64,000 nucleotides of DNA, from the NCBI RefSeq assembly GCF_008831285.2, contig NC_045143.1:13723151-13787150 (forward strand). Direction: 5' to 3'. Position 1 is the first letter of the stretch; every line of letters starts with the position of its first letter. The notes under the pieces were generated by a model. The model was not told the DNA's origin and did no database searches. It was given only the letters and a program-made list of their open reading frames with translations. Positions 1 through 12,567 of the stretch are shown one piece after another. The translations under genes were made by a program, and so were the position numbers. Origin of the DNA: Nymphaea colorata (Eukaryota; Streptophyta; Magnoliopsida; Nymphaeales; Nymphaeaceae).

Positions 1-822
1 TCATGAGAAAATCTAGATCTTGGATTGATCACTCCTGTTAAAAGTGGCAGGAACGGTCGATCCTCATACCGATAGGTGAGTCCCTTTCTCCTAAAAATCT
101 ATTTTCCAACAAAACTTTATTTTTGCTGCTTAGCGTGTGGTTTTCCTTCGACCGTGTAGGTCGCTAGGAAGATTGGGGTGCAAACAACGATTCTAAAAGA
201 AGAAAAGAGTGAACCTCGTCTAAATGTTGTTTCTCTTCTTAGAATTTTGAGTTCTAAATTTGAGTCATTAAAATAATTCTGGAGGGGAGAAGCACGCCCA
301 AGAACGATTCCATCTTTAATTGAGCTAATTTCAATTTTGGTGAAATCTTTTAGGAGAAATAGAATTGATTTCAGATTCTCATTAATAAGTTTTTCTTAGT
401 TGGCATTTAACTAAGAAAAATTTAATTTCCAACTTGGAAATTTTGAATTGGATGGCATGGCAATTAGACGGGATCTACCTAGTCCATATGTAGAGGCTAG
501 GTGAGTCTAGATTAAGCAAAAGTGCATCGTGACTTTGACTAGACTCTAGACTTGGCAATTTTTATTCCAAAAGAATGACATAGAGGATTTGGACCCAAAG
601 TTAACTATTTGGAGAACGTGTTAGCCTTCTGCTTGCCCTGGCTGTGGCTGGAAGATTGTGGCTCTTTTGTTGTCGGTCCCTGCAAAATGTATCTTCCCTC
701 TTTTGTCTTTTCATTATGGCGTCCTCGGTCTCAACGCCACTCCCTCTCAAGTCTTGCCACACTCATCCATTGTGGCTTATCATTTAAGGCGGCTACCCGT
801 TCAACCCAATGTCTCACATATA
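1..822. other. No gene recognised
   Basis: AT-rich plant-like sequence. Short open frames around 609-918 have no recognisable domain, and the later one runs into the simple-sequence repeat that follows. I see no RNA gene or transposon terminus here. Confidence 0.5.
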
Positions 823-1272
823 AGAATGTCAACTGAACGGATTCGGATTGGATACATCTTTAGTTATATCCACTTTTTCGGATATTTATATATTCGGATT
901 CAGATTCGAATAAATTAAAGTCATATCCGAATCCGAATCCGAAATCCAATTTTACAATTCGAATCCGATCTGAATCCGATTTTTATATTTATATCCGAAT
1001 CCGAATCCGAATCCGAATCCGAATTTTGAACCGGATTTTGCCATTTTCTAAGTATTAGATAGAGGATATTTGTCTCAAAATGAATCCGATCCGAATCCGT
1101 ATCTGATCCAATATTCATGTATATCCGAATCCGAATCCGAATCCGATCTGTCATTTATTAAATCCGAATCCGATCCGATTTCTTAATCGGATATTAAATT
1201 TTTATTCATATCCGTTTTTTCAGATCGAATCGATTGGATATCCGATTCAAATCGAATATATTGACATCCCTA
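823..1272. repeat. Dispersed repeat with ATCCGA-type core and inverted ends
   Basis: The core is built from many tandem and degenerate copies of ATCCGA/TCCGAATC (for example 1001-1022 and 1126-1146). The right end reads TTGACATCCCTA, and its reverse complement TAGGGATGTCAA matches the left end AGAATGTCAAC in inverted orientation. Beyond the ends, left GGATTCGGATTGGATA and right GATTTGAATCGGATATCC are also inverted-repeat-like. No coding potential is credible; open frames here only follow the repeat. Two other elements in this window (45213-45567 and 52791-53070) have the same layout. Confidence 0.6.
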
Positions 1273-1821
1273 GTCACATACATTCTTACCTGTACCATTT
1301 GTTGGCTTTCTTGGCATGGCATTGGGCGCATTCTTCACATGTCGTTTTTATGTGCCCCATATGACTATTTACTTTTCTATTGTAATTTGTGTTTGCTTTT
1401 GTGGACCTTATCGTTCAATCTAGGCTGATTTGGCGGCCTCCATCTCAGAACTAGTTATTTTAGAAAGGGCCTTTGAATTCTCAACTGTAACTAGGAGAAC
1501 TAAGTTTTCCAAATGGTAGGCAACACGAGTTTGTAGGAAACCACCAAGAACTGATCCAACTTCTTAGACAGTCCACCTTTGAATTGGTCATGTATGTTGG
1601 ACTTGCTTCAAACACTCTCCCTCTCTTTGGGGCACTCTATGCGCTCTTCTCAACACATACAACAAATGTAAAGGAGGCATGACGTAAAGTAAAGAGTTCT
1701 TTACTAATGTCACAAACAACCTTCATGCTACTTCAATTTTCAACCTGAGCATACTACCACAAGAGGAATTGATCATCTGTCTAAATTTGCAAGATAGACC
1801 ATCATAAAAACACTGAATGAT

Positions 1822-2100
1822 CACTACAAGAATATTTTACGTCCACCGACAGCTCTTACCACCGATAGAAGCTGCCAAGTCGTTGCTACAAACTTATGAC
1901 GACAGCATTGGCATCATCAACAAAGGCTTCGTCGGGGAAAGCCACCAACATTCGACGATAATAGAGCTGTCGTAACAATTTTTTTTCATGGTCCCACTGT
2001 CATAGAATTTGAAAAAAAAAAAAATTGCAAGTGCCCACCATCACAATTGCATGACAACTGTATTATGTTCGACTTGTTGGCGGCTTCATTGAACAACCAT
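1822..2100 (+). mobile_element. Candidate CACTA (En/Spm-like) transposon terminus
   Basis: CACTACAAGAATATTTT at 1822 matches the CACTACAAGAA terminus typical of plant CACTA elements. It is followed by subterminal-type repeats of the ACGACAG / CGTCG / TGTCGT kind at about 1855-1980, on both strands, which is the usual organisation for transposase binding. No transposase was seen downstream and no convincing matching end with a 3-bp target duplication was found, so this is likely a decayed or truncated copy. The inner boundary is approximate. Confidence 0.5.
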
Positions 2101-5100
2101 GTTCTCAATGTGTTCCCTTTTTTGCACATGTTAAGAAATATACTATGTTAATAGAATAGAAAAACTCTCCTTTTGTTTAACTAACTTAAACAGACTCACC
2201 TTTTGTTTAAATGTACTCACATGCTTCTCAACTTGTTGAGGTGTTGGTTGAGCACTTGAGGTGTGATGTAACATACCTCATCCACTTGCTGTCCTCTGCA
2301 AAGGGTATATTGCCTGATGTAGGGAATAATTTCTTTGATTTATTATGCTAGGTCAATATGGTGGGGCTTACTTGATAATTGACACCCTAATGCACATCTC
2401 ACTTAATTGGTTAAAGTCCTTAAAGATGAATATCCCACCAAAAACCACAAGGCCTAGTGAAGCCAACATTGTGGAAAAACTCAGGTCCCATGTGAAGTCA
2501 AGCTACCGCTTAATATTGTGAATACCTACCAACAGCTTGCTAGTTGCCGAGACAATCCCATAGACTATCTAATGCAAATTGTTGAACAGTGTGTGCCATG
2601 ACTGAACCGTGAGCAACAAAATATATGGACTCTCCACTAAATTTTCCATAGTTCCATGCCTGACATCCCATGTCCTTTATAAGAAGTAACAAACATTAGA
2701 AATGACAACTTCAGTGTGAGCGAAATGAAATGAAGTTATAACCAAACCTAGACAAAAGTGATTTGTATCCTAATGATACAACAAAAAGATAAAGAAGCGT
2801 GGTGTTATGTTGATTCTTACAATTTTACCAAGATCATATCTAAAATGCCCCTATTTTTGTATAAACAACACTTTGGCTTCATTCATGACCAAGTCAAGAC
2901 TTGACTCAAGCTAATATCGAGCATGCTGCCGATTCCTTTTAGCATTTTAATAACCATTGATATAACAAAAAAAAGTGGGACACTGCTGACATAGAACCTC
3001 TACAAAAATAAGGATATTTATGGCCACGAATTAACCCATATGAAATTGATTTAAATCACGATTTTAGTAAAAGAACAGATTTACATTCAGTACCAGAATG
3101 ATACCTAATTCCAAATTTAAGCCCAAACAACAATCTGTACATTAGGCTTTTCATATGCAGACATTTTTGGAAAAAATATGATCATCAAAGTACCCTCATT
3201 AACAAGCAAAATAGTTTTGTATAATACTCTATCCTATGGTTTATCTATAACACACATTAGTCATGCACACATGCATATAAATAACATTCTCATATTCATG
3301 AAATATACTCAATGCCCTAGCACATGCATATTGCTGAAAAACAAAATGTAACACACATATGACATTTTCTCTAATATGGTAACTTATCAATCACAGAATA
3401 AAAGTAATTAGATGCATGATTTCTACTTAAGTATGCAAGGGCCGTCTCTGCTTAACGTGTTTCAACCAATGATCAAAGCACAAGATTTTACAAACCTTGG
3501 TGCTCAAAATCCAATTCAAACCCAACCAATTCAAACCCAACCCTCCTTGTGCGTAAATGGAATGTAGACACCAAAATCTGATCCATTAACCCTCACATCA
3601 GAAACCCTGATCTATAAGCATTCAACATGCTTGAAAAAAGACTAATGTTAACCATGCTACATGTCATAAAAAGAGAATAAAGACATCCTCTAGCCAAGAT
3701 ATTGCAGAAGATCCACAACAGGTCTACAAATGCACGTAGAACACTATTTCCAGCTTACATAACCCATATCACATAGAGGAACAAGATTGTGAATTAGATC
3801 ATATCATAAAATCCAAAACCATTATGATATGTCAATATCAAAAATATTCAGATTGGAATGAAATAATCTCAAAAATTAATAGAATGACTAATTCATAAAA
3901 GTGAATAGATATAATAAGACTTACAAGATGAAGGTGAAGACAAACACAAAATTGGTGGTGGAAGTTGGTAGCAGACATATATGATATGACAAGCGTAGAG
4001 AGATTCAAACTCCAGGTAATCCTAAAACAACATCCTCTCCATTCAAAAAGCTATTAAGTTTCCTTTACATGAAATCCAATAACAAACAGCAAGAATGTGT
4101 CTTTCCAAGTACAAGATACCCAACAAGGGACACAAGCTTTGCAGAAGCGCTGCAATGACAACAATGAAGCTTGGTGCATGTGTTTCCATGGAAAGCGGAT
4201 ATCAGTATCCTTATGATTTATATATGAAACTCTATGGTTCTTTCTACACATTGATTTTATACATGTGTATGCTTCCCAAATGATACTATCATACTAGAGC
4301 CTTCAGTTTCTTTTGGCTAGGCCACGTGAAAACTCAAGTTTCTTTTGTCACCCACTATGCATTCGAGAGCCTCCAATTGCTAAAATCTATAGGGAATTCA
4401 ATTAATGATAATCACTAAGCAAGGGAACCATTTCTATAATTAACTACACATTTTCTGTATAAAGGAAAAGAACTTGTCTATAGAATATCAAACTTATATA
4501 ATCACACACATGAGACACATAACAATTCATTTTAACAGTCAATTCATAACAACCTGCAACAACCACTAGGGATGACAAAATGGAAAAATCATTTAATAGA
4601 TGGCTAAGTGAAATGCAATTCTATGTGCATGGAAAAACCTGCACACTTAACACACATTCAAGAGAAATCATAGAGCGAGAGAAATTAAATAAAAGTGAGA
4701 GGGAGAGGAAGAGGCTACTAACCTTAGACTGCAATAACATCATCAGCTTCTGACAGAGAATGCTGCACTTTGTGCATGATTTCTCCAAAAGCTAATGGAA
4801 GAAAATTGTGGAGACAAGGAACATGATAGAAGTAATTTGACACCCATAACCCCTATTTCTGTGGTTGCTGGTTTGCATCCTCCACTTAATCCGGACCAGG
4901 TGAGCAGCAGTTATCAGCAACACCATCTGATCATGCCATGAACACCTCCAGCGGAAGCAGATGATCAAGAAGGTCAAGGGTGGCAGCTGCTACTAGTAAG
5001 AAACATGAGAAGAAGATGATACTTTGTGGATAACTACAACCTATCGGAAATGAGGCCTTCAGCTAGATGGACTCGTGTCACCAAAGTGAGGGCTTCAGCC
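2101..5100. other. No gene recognised
   Basis: About 3 kb of AT-rich sequence. The open frames (for example about 4054-4283 on both strands and 4792-4977) are short, overlap each other on opposite strands and show no domain or exon-like context. Confidence 0.5.
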
Positions 5101-5109
5101 GGCTGGCTA

Positions 5110-5266
<157 letters not shown>

Positions 5267-5269
5267 CCA

Positions 5270-6190
5270 CAGAAAGTCCTGTCTGCCGGAGCTCTAGGGG
5301 AGAAATGACATGTCATGCATCAATTTAACCCCTTTTTAGAAAATTTGAGATCTAGTCCATTGGTTTCTAAAAACTTTTTAAATAATTTGTTTCACAATGA
5401 CTTATTTTGTCACAGCATCGAGGGGGGCTGCAATGGCCGATATATCCGCATCATTTTCCCATCTTCTGGCAGTGGATTTGCCATATGGAGACTTGGTGGT
5501 GGGGACATCTCCTCAGCAACTCCTCCATTCTTTCCCATGTTTAATGAAACTGTTCCTCTAATGCAGTAAAAGTAGTGATTGCTCTTTTAAGTTGCTTTAT
5601 TTTTCCTATCAAAGGCACTTGCTGAGAACTCCTATTGTAGCTGCTCCTATGTCTTAATGCATCTTGGATCCAATGATTTTTAATCCAAGGTGTTGGCTTC
5701 GCATGAAATACTCTTTCAAGGGTCAGGTTTGGATTGGGCTTGAACAAGGATCTCAACCTCCAAATTCTCTTCAATAGTTCCTCCATTTGAGGTAGATTTG
5801 CAAAGAGGCGGAGCTAAGAATTTTTCATGAGAGTGACCGAATTATAGTTTCAAAATTTTGACAGAGGCCGACATATCATTTTGCAAAATTTTTATATAGG
5901 ATACATAAACTTTTTCAAAATTTATATCTAAATTTTTTTAAAAAAGTTGAGGGCAGGCAAGGGTCCCTGCCAGCCCCTTGGTTCCGCCCTTGTGATTGGT
6001 AGGATATTTTGATTTATTTGCATTCACAAAATCCTCTCTGGGTTCAAATGGATGAAGAGGTTGTGCATGCCAAAGACATGTACCCTTTTATACACTAGGT
6101 TCTAGTGTATGCCCTAAAATTGGTCTATGGGGTACGATCATCCCACAAACCACATAAAACAAATATTGTTAGTAAAGAGTCTTCACTGAC
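5270..6190. other. No gene recognised
   Basis: Short overlapping open frames on both strands at 5315-5786 have no recognisable domain. No RNA or transposon signature seen. Confidence 0.45.
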
Positions 6191-6195
6191 CATGC

Positions 6196-6328
6196 AAACA
6201 TCTGCAATGCAAATGTAGAACACGCTCTAAGAAACCATAAAATGATATAACTGCCCCATCTCAACATCTGCAATGCAAACGTAGAACACACTCTAAGAAA
6301 CCGTAAAATGACCTAACTGCACCATTTC
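6196..6328. repeat. Tandem duplication, about 66-bp unit
   Basis: AACATCTGCAATGCAAA occurs at about 6197 and again at about 6263, and the similarity continues through a shared segment containing CTCTAAGAAACC and ending in a CTGC-CCAT motif. Only a few substitutions separate the two copies. Confidence 0.85.
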
Positions 6329-6329
6329 T

Positions 6330-8050
6330 TAGTCATCTGGAAATTTTTGTACCCAGTGACCAGATCGGTTCTAACTCAACTTAATGGTAAAGATGAAAAA
6401 CCTAAATTTTCAAAAAAATGCAAAACAAAGACTAGATATGGTAATGCAAATTAGACTAGATAAAGCTTTGAGAGATTATTTTTATTTCAAAAGTTAAAAT
6501 TCCAGTAAATTGCTTTAAAAAGTTGAAATTTCAGAACTCTATTTCTATAGGATAGAAATAGGGAAGGATTCAAAAATCACTGTCATTTTTTCCTGAATTT
6601 CAAATGGTTAATTCAAGCTGATTCTGGCCATAGTGGCTAAAAATGGTGATAGAGAAGTTCTAGGATATAGCAGACTTTCCCTCACAACCATTTCCTTTCC
6701 CATGTCTTTTATTTGGTCGTGCCTTTCTTTCTAGCGGAGCTAGAAATTTTTTCTGATGGGGGCACTCATTCAATACCAATAATTTCTTTGGGACACTTAC
6801 ATGTATAACAATCAAATATATCAAAACATTAACATATATATTAAACTAATTTTGTGACGCTGGTATGGGCAACTGCCCACACCAGCCACCATGTGGCTAC
6901 GCCAATGAGTTTCAAACTTTCCCCTATTAATCTTAATAAGAAACTGTTCTCCAAATTCCTTTTAGCTAGGTGGGGTCAAACCTTACGATTTTCCTACATA
7001 TGGATGGCATCCTCTTTTCATCATTCAAACTATCGTAATATATTCTTACTTTTTCATAAACTTTGATAACTTGACATCATTCCAACTTTTTTCACTCTTC
7101 TTGTGTTTCCCAAGTGAGTGAGAGAGAGTAACAACCCACCATATGTAAAAGTGATGTAATGGCAGCTCTAGTCTCTCCCTCTCTTGACCTACTTCAACCT
7201 TAACAGTGGCAGTGGTGTAACCTTCAACTTAGGTACTATGTTATTCACTATTTTAAAATGTGAACCAAATATTACTCGGAGAAACGACTGTAGCCAATTG
7301 CCAATTGATATGACTTCCTTGGATAAGTTAATGTATTCTTGCTGATCCATAATCTCCAATGTATGATGGTTAAATAGTTGAAGCACTTCTTTCTCATCCA
7401 ACTCCTCAATCTTCATCCTACAAATCTCATCCAACTCCTCAACCTTCATCCTACAGGCCTTGTCGATCAATCTTCTCTTACCTTGTGGCGACTATGATTC
7501 TACTTCTTGAAAGGAACCAATTTATGTTGTACCAATGTGTCAAGTTACGTTGATCATCACTCAAGAAGAAGAAAAACCTCTTCTACTGCGGTCCATATCT
7601 TCAACCATTTTGTACCCATAACTTAAGTTGTCTACTATCTTTTGCTTTATTTATGTTTGTCTTTCGGAATAACCGGAATCAGCTGTTGCTGGAGCTGGAC
7701 AAGTCCTTTAGATTCCATAACCTCCCTTACCTTTTCAATGAAGCTACGAGCTAGCTTCAAATAGTGACCGTTCTGTTATGTATGGATGGTCTTGGCAAGT
7801 GCTTTTTTTTCTCAAACTGCCAATGCCATGTGTAATACCTTTTTTCAAGAAAGAATAGGAGGCACACTGAAGAAAAGAAAAAGATAAGTAAAAAAAAAAA
7901 AAACTCAAGTAGGTGGTTCGACTAACAGCTTACTTCTTCCTCTGCTTAATGGATTATATCCATTGGCCCTTGCTGCACGAGCTGATGGGGAGACCACATG
8001 GAGCCAGAAATTTTGAATGGAGGGTCAACAATCCAAAACTTCCATGCTTG
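6330..8050. other. No gene recognised; short internal tandem repeat
   Basis: Mostly AT-rich unexplained sequence. At 7393-7458 a 33-bp unit beginning CTCATCCAACTCCTC is repeated. On the minus strand it sits in an open frame (7189-7470) that reads as two copies of an 11-residue MKVEELDEICR-like unit. That frame lacks an ATG at its 5' end and I recognise no family. Minus-strand sequence around 7640-7760 also reads openly as a Lys/Glu/Gln-rich segment. These could be remnants of one coding relic, but I cannot assign it. Confidence 0.3.
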
Positions 8051-8060
8051 AAGGGCACCA

Positions 8061-8092
8061 ACACACACACAATATATATATATATATATATA
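8061..8092. repeat. Compound (AC)n(AT)n microsatellite
   Basis: About five AC units followed by about ten AT units. Confidence 0.95.
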
Positions 8093-8119
8093 GTCAAATA
8101 TTTGAAGAAAGCAATGTAA

Positions 8120-9163
8120 AAGTGCATGTCACACCAAATCACATGTAGCTTCGTCACGGCATGGAGCCTGTTACAGGTCCGCCTAGGAGTCAGCCGAGGG
8201 CAGTTGGCAGTGCTATCGAGGTCGGGCACATAGACGAGGACTGACAGCCGATGGCCGCAGCAGGCGCAGCCATGGGTGAGCAGCATCCATGGAGCGTGCG
8301 AGGGTCGCACGCAGACAAGGCAGAGAGCAGCACAGCACGCCTGGCCGAGATCATGGCAGAGGTTGGCGGCGGGCCGAGTGCTAAGGACGCAGCATCAGCA
8401 GCATTGGCAGGGTCGGGACACACATGTTCAGGAGGAAGTGAGGCTAACGCGCGGAAGGCTGAACCTTATGGTGCATATGAGACCCCGGGTCACGGGCGAT
8501 GTGAGGTTAACACGCGCGTGCCAGCAGCTCACACCGACGCAGCGCACGCGGCAGCAGCAGCACTAGCCGACAGGCCGAGCGAGTAAAAGTAGGACAGGGC
8601 CACAGGCGGCCGAGCGGGCGATGACACAGCGCGCAGTGAGGGAGTAGCGGCCGATGAGGTTCAGAGTGCCGAGGGATTTTACTGTGAGGTTATCCATTCC
8701 TTGGGGCAGCATTCAGTGGCAGCTTCTGAGGCTAGGGAGGTTACTCCTGTCACTCAGACCAGTTTCAGTCTGAACTAGGCAGTCCAGTCAATCCAATCAA
8801 GTGAGATGGATTCCGAGGCAGGTGTAGGAGAGAAGATCAGGTTCGAGCAGAGCTCAGGTTGGTCAGACCCAGGTCTAGGTGTGGGTCTGGTCAACGGTCA
8901 ACCAGTCAACGGGTCAGTGGTCAACGTAGTTCAGTTTGGGGCAGCAGCTAGGGCAGTTAGTGAGGGGGAAACTTAGGCGAGCCAAGGACTCATGCGTGTA
9001 GCAGCGACCGGAGGTAGACTCGGTCAAAGTGCACAATAAAATGGCCCGACTCGGTCGGTTCTGTCCTTGTACAAAGACTGTTTTGTTTTGACTTAGTTTC
9101 TGTATCGTCTCGAGATGAGACGCCGGCTTGAACTGGGACGCTTTTCCTATAAAAGGAAAGTGA
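8120..9163 (+). mobile_element. GC-rich stretch, possible 3' internal part of a gypsy LTR element
   Basis: This stretch is clearly more GC-rich than its surroundings, with CAGCAG/GGCCGAG-type repetition up to about 8600. I recognise no protein domain; long frames on both strands at 8190-8590 come from base composition. It ends in purine-rich sequence (AGTGAGGGGGAAACT near 8962, and AAAAGGAAAGTGA at 9151-9163). Either could be the polypurine tract before an LTR. Assignment to a gypsy element rests on the adjacent LTR, PBS and gag signature and is tentative. Confidence 0.3.
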
Positions 9164-11999
9164 TGTTACCATAATCTTATGTCTTAATGTAGTTTCTTGG
9201 GATCTGTATAGTTTGAATGTCTGTGAGCTTCCTTCTCCCGCAAAGAGCTCCTCCAATGGCGGCACTGTAGCACCATTGTCCAAAACCTCAACGAAGGTCA
9301 GCTTTCGACGACATTTGGCTAGGTGTATTGATTGGTGCCTTGCGCAACATTGCCGGAGGGTGTTGCCGAGAACCAAGCAGCGATTCCTTCCCCATTTCCA
9401 ATGGTGAAGTTCAAGCTAATGTGTGGGTTCTTCAGCCACAGGAGAACCGAGAGGCGTGGCTTGGCATTGGGCATGCAGAGACCGATCGCTGCCATTCGGT
9501 TGGTGTCGATCTCCATCCCTGTAGCGGACATCCAGGGATCTCCAGCATTAAAGGTTAGTGTCGATCTCTCCACCGATACTATCCTTTGGAGGTTCTTCGT
9601 TCCGATCTTTGTCTTCAACGGAAGGATCATATGTGTGCATTCAAGCTTGTTCTGGTCTAAAGCACTGGTTGTTCATCCAGCATTTCACTGATCGAAAGAC
9701 TAGACGATCATGAAGATCAGACCAAGATCAGCGCATTCAGGCAACATTCGGGTAGACTGTCTAACACTGGTTCCAGTTGATCCCACAGGAGTTTAGCCAA
9801 GGAGTTTGAGTCCATTGTGATTCCTTGATCATATTCTGTCTTCTTCTGGGTGAGATTCGTGATGATCGGGAGTGGTTTGAGTTGAGTACCCATCGAAAGA
9901 ACGAGCTCCAACGTTTTTCCTATTTTTTCGCCAATACCTCCTTGATCAGATGCAAATCTGAAGAGATTGGGAGGGCTTTTGTGCAAACTGACTTCGTGGT
10001 CGTCTTTACAACATCTTAACAGAGATTCAGAACCAAGTTTGAGCAAAATCCATGGAGAATCGAGCGAGATATAGCTTCCGGGTGGAATCTTGCGATAACT
10101 GGTGGCATTGTAGAACATTTTGCCACCAATCCGACGAATCTTCATTCCTCAGCCCCAAAGACGATTCCGAACCAAAACGGTGCCCAAATCTAACTCCTCT
10201 TACTCCTATTTAGTATTCTAATCCGTTGATTTACACTTCTGAGACCGATTTGGGGTAAACCTTTAATTCTTGTTGGAGGAAACCTGTTATCGCATTGGAG
10301 GACTCTCCTCTTCTTCCTGAACAGGCCTGCGACTTCCTGGACCACCATTTCTAGACGCGATCAATGTAGAGAGCTCGGATTAGTGTAAAAATTGGTGTGT
10401 CTACTTCTTGTAGTGCCCTCTATATGCTGTCCAAATTTTAGAGCAAACGGAGCAGCGGTTGATTTTATATGAATTTTCGAGTGCGGTTATACCCTGTGAA
10501 CACCAGAGAGCTCCTGTGCGCTGCGAGACAACATTTTTGTACCTGACAACAACTTAACATGATTTTTCTTGAGATCTCTGTTGGGGCTCATCTTTGGAGT
10601 GCCCCATCCTTAGTATCTTGGCTAGTTACAGACCCAATTTCAGGTCGATCGGAGCTATGGACGAATCTTGGTGAATTTTTGAACGTTGCTCTCTCCTGTG
10701 CATCGCCAAACAACCCTGCGAAGGAGAACTTCGCTTGACTCCCAAATCTGCTTGACAATTTGGGTATTCTTGATAATCTGATTATCCTTGACTTGGTGCA
10801 TTTCATTTTGTATTTCCTTCTTGATTTGATGTTGTTCTTGCATTGGTGATATTCTGTCCCAATGTGTTGCTGAGGAGGAGAAGCTGGAGTGTAAGCTGCC
10901 CTATGCAGCGCATGTACTTCGGTGTTAATCAAAGATTGCTTCACCCCATCTCGATTCACTCCTGAGGTCCCTTTTGCTATTTGGTGATGCTTCTCCACTC
11001 AAGATTCGTATTTGTATTTTTGTTGAAGAATCAATCACCTGTGCATTTTCTGTTTGAAGCTTGCTACAGTAGAGTAGCTGGGAGCCGTGGGACCAAGCAG
11101 AGCATTCCCTGCCTGTGAGCTGAGTTCGTGTTGATCGTAGAAATATTCACGTGGAAAAGCGGCGTTCGTCGGCGCTTCCAATGACAACTCCCCTTGGAAA
11201 CTACAAACAACCGGGGTTAAATGGTTGCACGGTGATGATGATCTCTACACTTGAGGTTGCACATCGCACCCTGTATGAACAGTAACCTTGCTGGTTTTCC
11301 CCATTTAGGCACAACCTAATAACAAGGAGGAACACTGCAGACAGCAGCCATGAGGTGGCTTGTAGCTGAGGAAGGAAGGGTGTTCGGCGTCCCCAAGTCA
11401 CCGATTGCATTCCCTTCCTCAATATTTTTTATTCTAACCGGCTGTAGCAATGACTTGTCTTCCTCTGGTTGGCAAGGACTAGTCGGGACACTCAAGTATA
11501 GCTGAGCGCTCACAATTGTCCAGAGGAGACTTTGCTGAATACCAGGGCATTTTGGGCCTTCGCCATTAATTCTAGCCTTGTCTACGGGCGTGTAGCTGGT
11601 TGGGTTACCTCTGAAGCTAGTGACCTAAGGACACAAACCCAAGCTACGAGGCCACCTAGGGTGCTGGTGATGGTTTGCATGCCTAGGGGATGGATGGATG
11701 TATGAATGGTGAATGTGTGGTTTGTGTGTGAGGCTAGTGTAATCTTGTACTCGTTACAGTTGTAAAGCTTATACCCACATTTTGTAGTAGGCCAGACCTC
11801 GACATTTGGGGGTAACACCCTTCTTGTATCTCTACCCAAGGGGATTTTTAGCTAGGGTTGTGTTCAACAAGGGTAAAATTTTTGTAAGGACTTAATTTGG
11901 CCAATAGGATCTACCGCCACACGTGATCTTTGCACATACGGTTGTAGTCATTCGGCGTCTTCAGCTTTATTTTTGCCACTACAAGGAGCAGCCGTAACA
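9164..11999 (+). mobile_element. Candidate long terminal repeat of a gypsy-type element
   Basis: The right boundary is well supported: the sequence ends GCCGTAACA at 11999, and three bases later a canonical tRNA-iMet primer binding site begins. The left boundary is inferred from TGTTAC at 9164, the inverse of the terminal GTAACA, directly preceded by a purine run. This gives an LTR of about 2.8 kb, long but within the range of some plant gypsy lineages. A TATA-like CCTATAAAAGG at 9146-9156 would lie just outside this boundary, so the true left end could be further upstream. No second LTR copy is in the window. Open frames inside (for example 9717-10145 minus) show no domain. Confidence 0.35.
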
Positions 12000-12002
12000 G
12001 TT

Positions 12003-12014
12003 TGGTATCAGAGC
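12003..12014 (+). promoter_or_regulatory. Primer binding site of an LTR retrotransposon (tRNA-iMet type)
   Basis: TGGTATCAGAGC is complementary to the 3' end of plant initiator-methionine tRNA and is the standard minus-strand primer site of copia and gypsy elements. It lies 3 bases after the LTR-ending CA, with a gag start codon 120 bases downstream. Confidence 0.85.
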
Positions 12015-12133
12015 TGATTGTGGTGGGCAGCATCTTATTTCAACTAAGGTGATATTGGTACAGCTTTGGACTTCATTTTCAGTTCGGTTACAGCAGTCAT
12101 TTTCAGCATTTGAAGGCAGTTTTTAGTTCAGCC

Positions 12134-12244
12134 ATGGCACCGCGTAAGGGCAAACATCCCGAGACTGAATTGGCTACACAAGATGAAGAGGAACTACCTA
12201 ATGTTGAAACTGAAAATAATGAAGACAGGGTAACTAAATATTGA
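12134..12244 (+). pseudogene. Truncated 5' end of a gypsy gag gene
   Basis: The frame starts MAPRKGKHPE and continues with an acidic segment for 36 codons before a TGA at 12242. A short basic start followed by an acidic stretch soon after a TGGTATCAGAGC primer site is typical of plant Ty3/gypsy gag leaders. No capsid domain follows; the sequence after about 12240 changes to AT-rich DNA and then to plastid-derived DNA, so the element is cut off here. Confidence 0.55.
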
Positions 12245-12567
12245 AATTCTTGATTTGGATCCAAAATTTTGGTTTTGCATCAAATTTGGACCAGAAAGCA
12301 CTTTCTGGATCTATTTTCCTAATTTGGACTTGATTTCGCTTCCTAGATCTAGAAGTCTATTTTGATCTAGAGTCGACTTTCAGATTTAGATATGGATCTA
12401 GATGTCTATTTTACGCTGAGCTTGGGCCCAAGGTTCGGAATTAGATCCAAATCGACTATCAAATGGAAAAATGATTGAAATCACTGAAATCTGTACGAAA
12501 TAAATTAAGTACTGTCTCTTGAAAAAATTTAAGGTGACAACATACTATATCAAATCTATGCGCTGCG
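12245..12567. other. Unassigned spacer between gag fragment and plastid DNA
   Basis: AT-rich sequence with several GATCTAGA-like short motifs. I see no gene, and cannot tell whether it belongs to the retroelement or to the plastid insertion. Confidence 0.4.

Noticed and set aside
4568-4600. CTAGGGATGACAAAATGG as another end of the AGGG-terminated repeat family.
   Set aside because: No simple-sequence core and no inverted partner follow within 500 bases.
8190-8586. Three overlapping frames of 77-111 codons on both strands.
   Set aside because: The region is GC-rich, so stops are rare in every frame; no domain, and the frames contradict each other.
9717-10145. A 142-codon minus-strand frame, the longest single frame between 9 and 11 kb.
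   Set aside because: It lies within the candidate LTR, does not begin within a credible gene context, and shows no recognisable domain.
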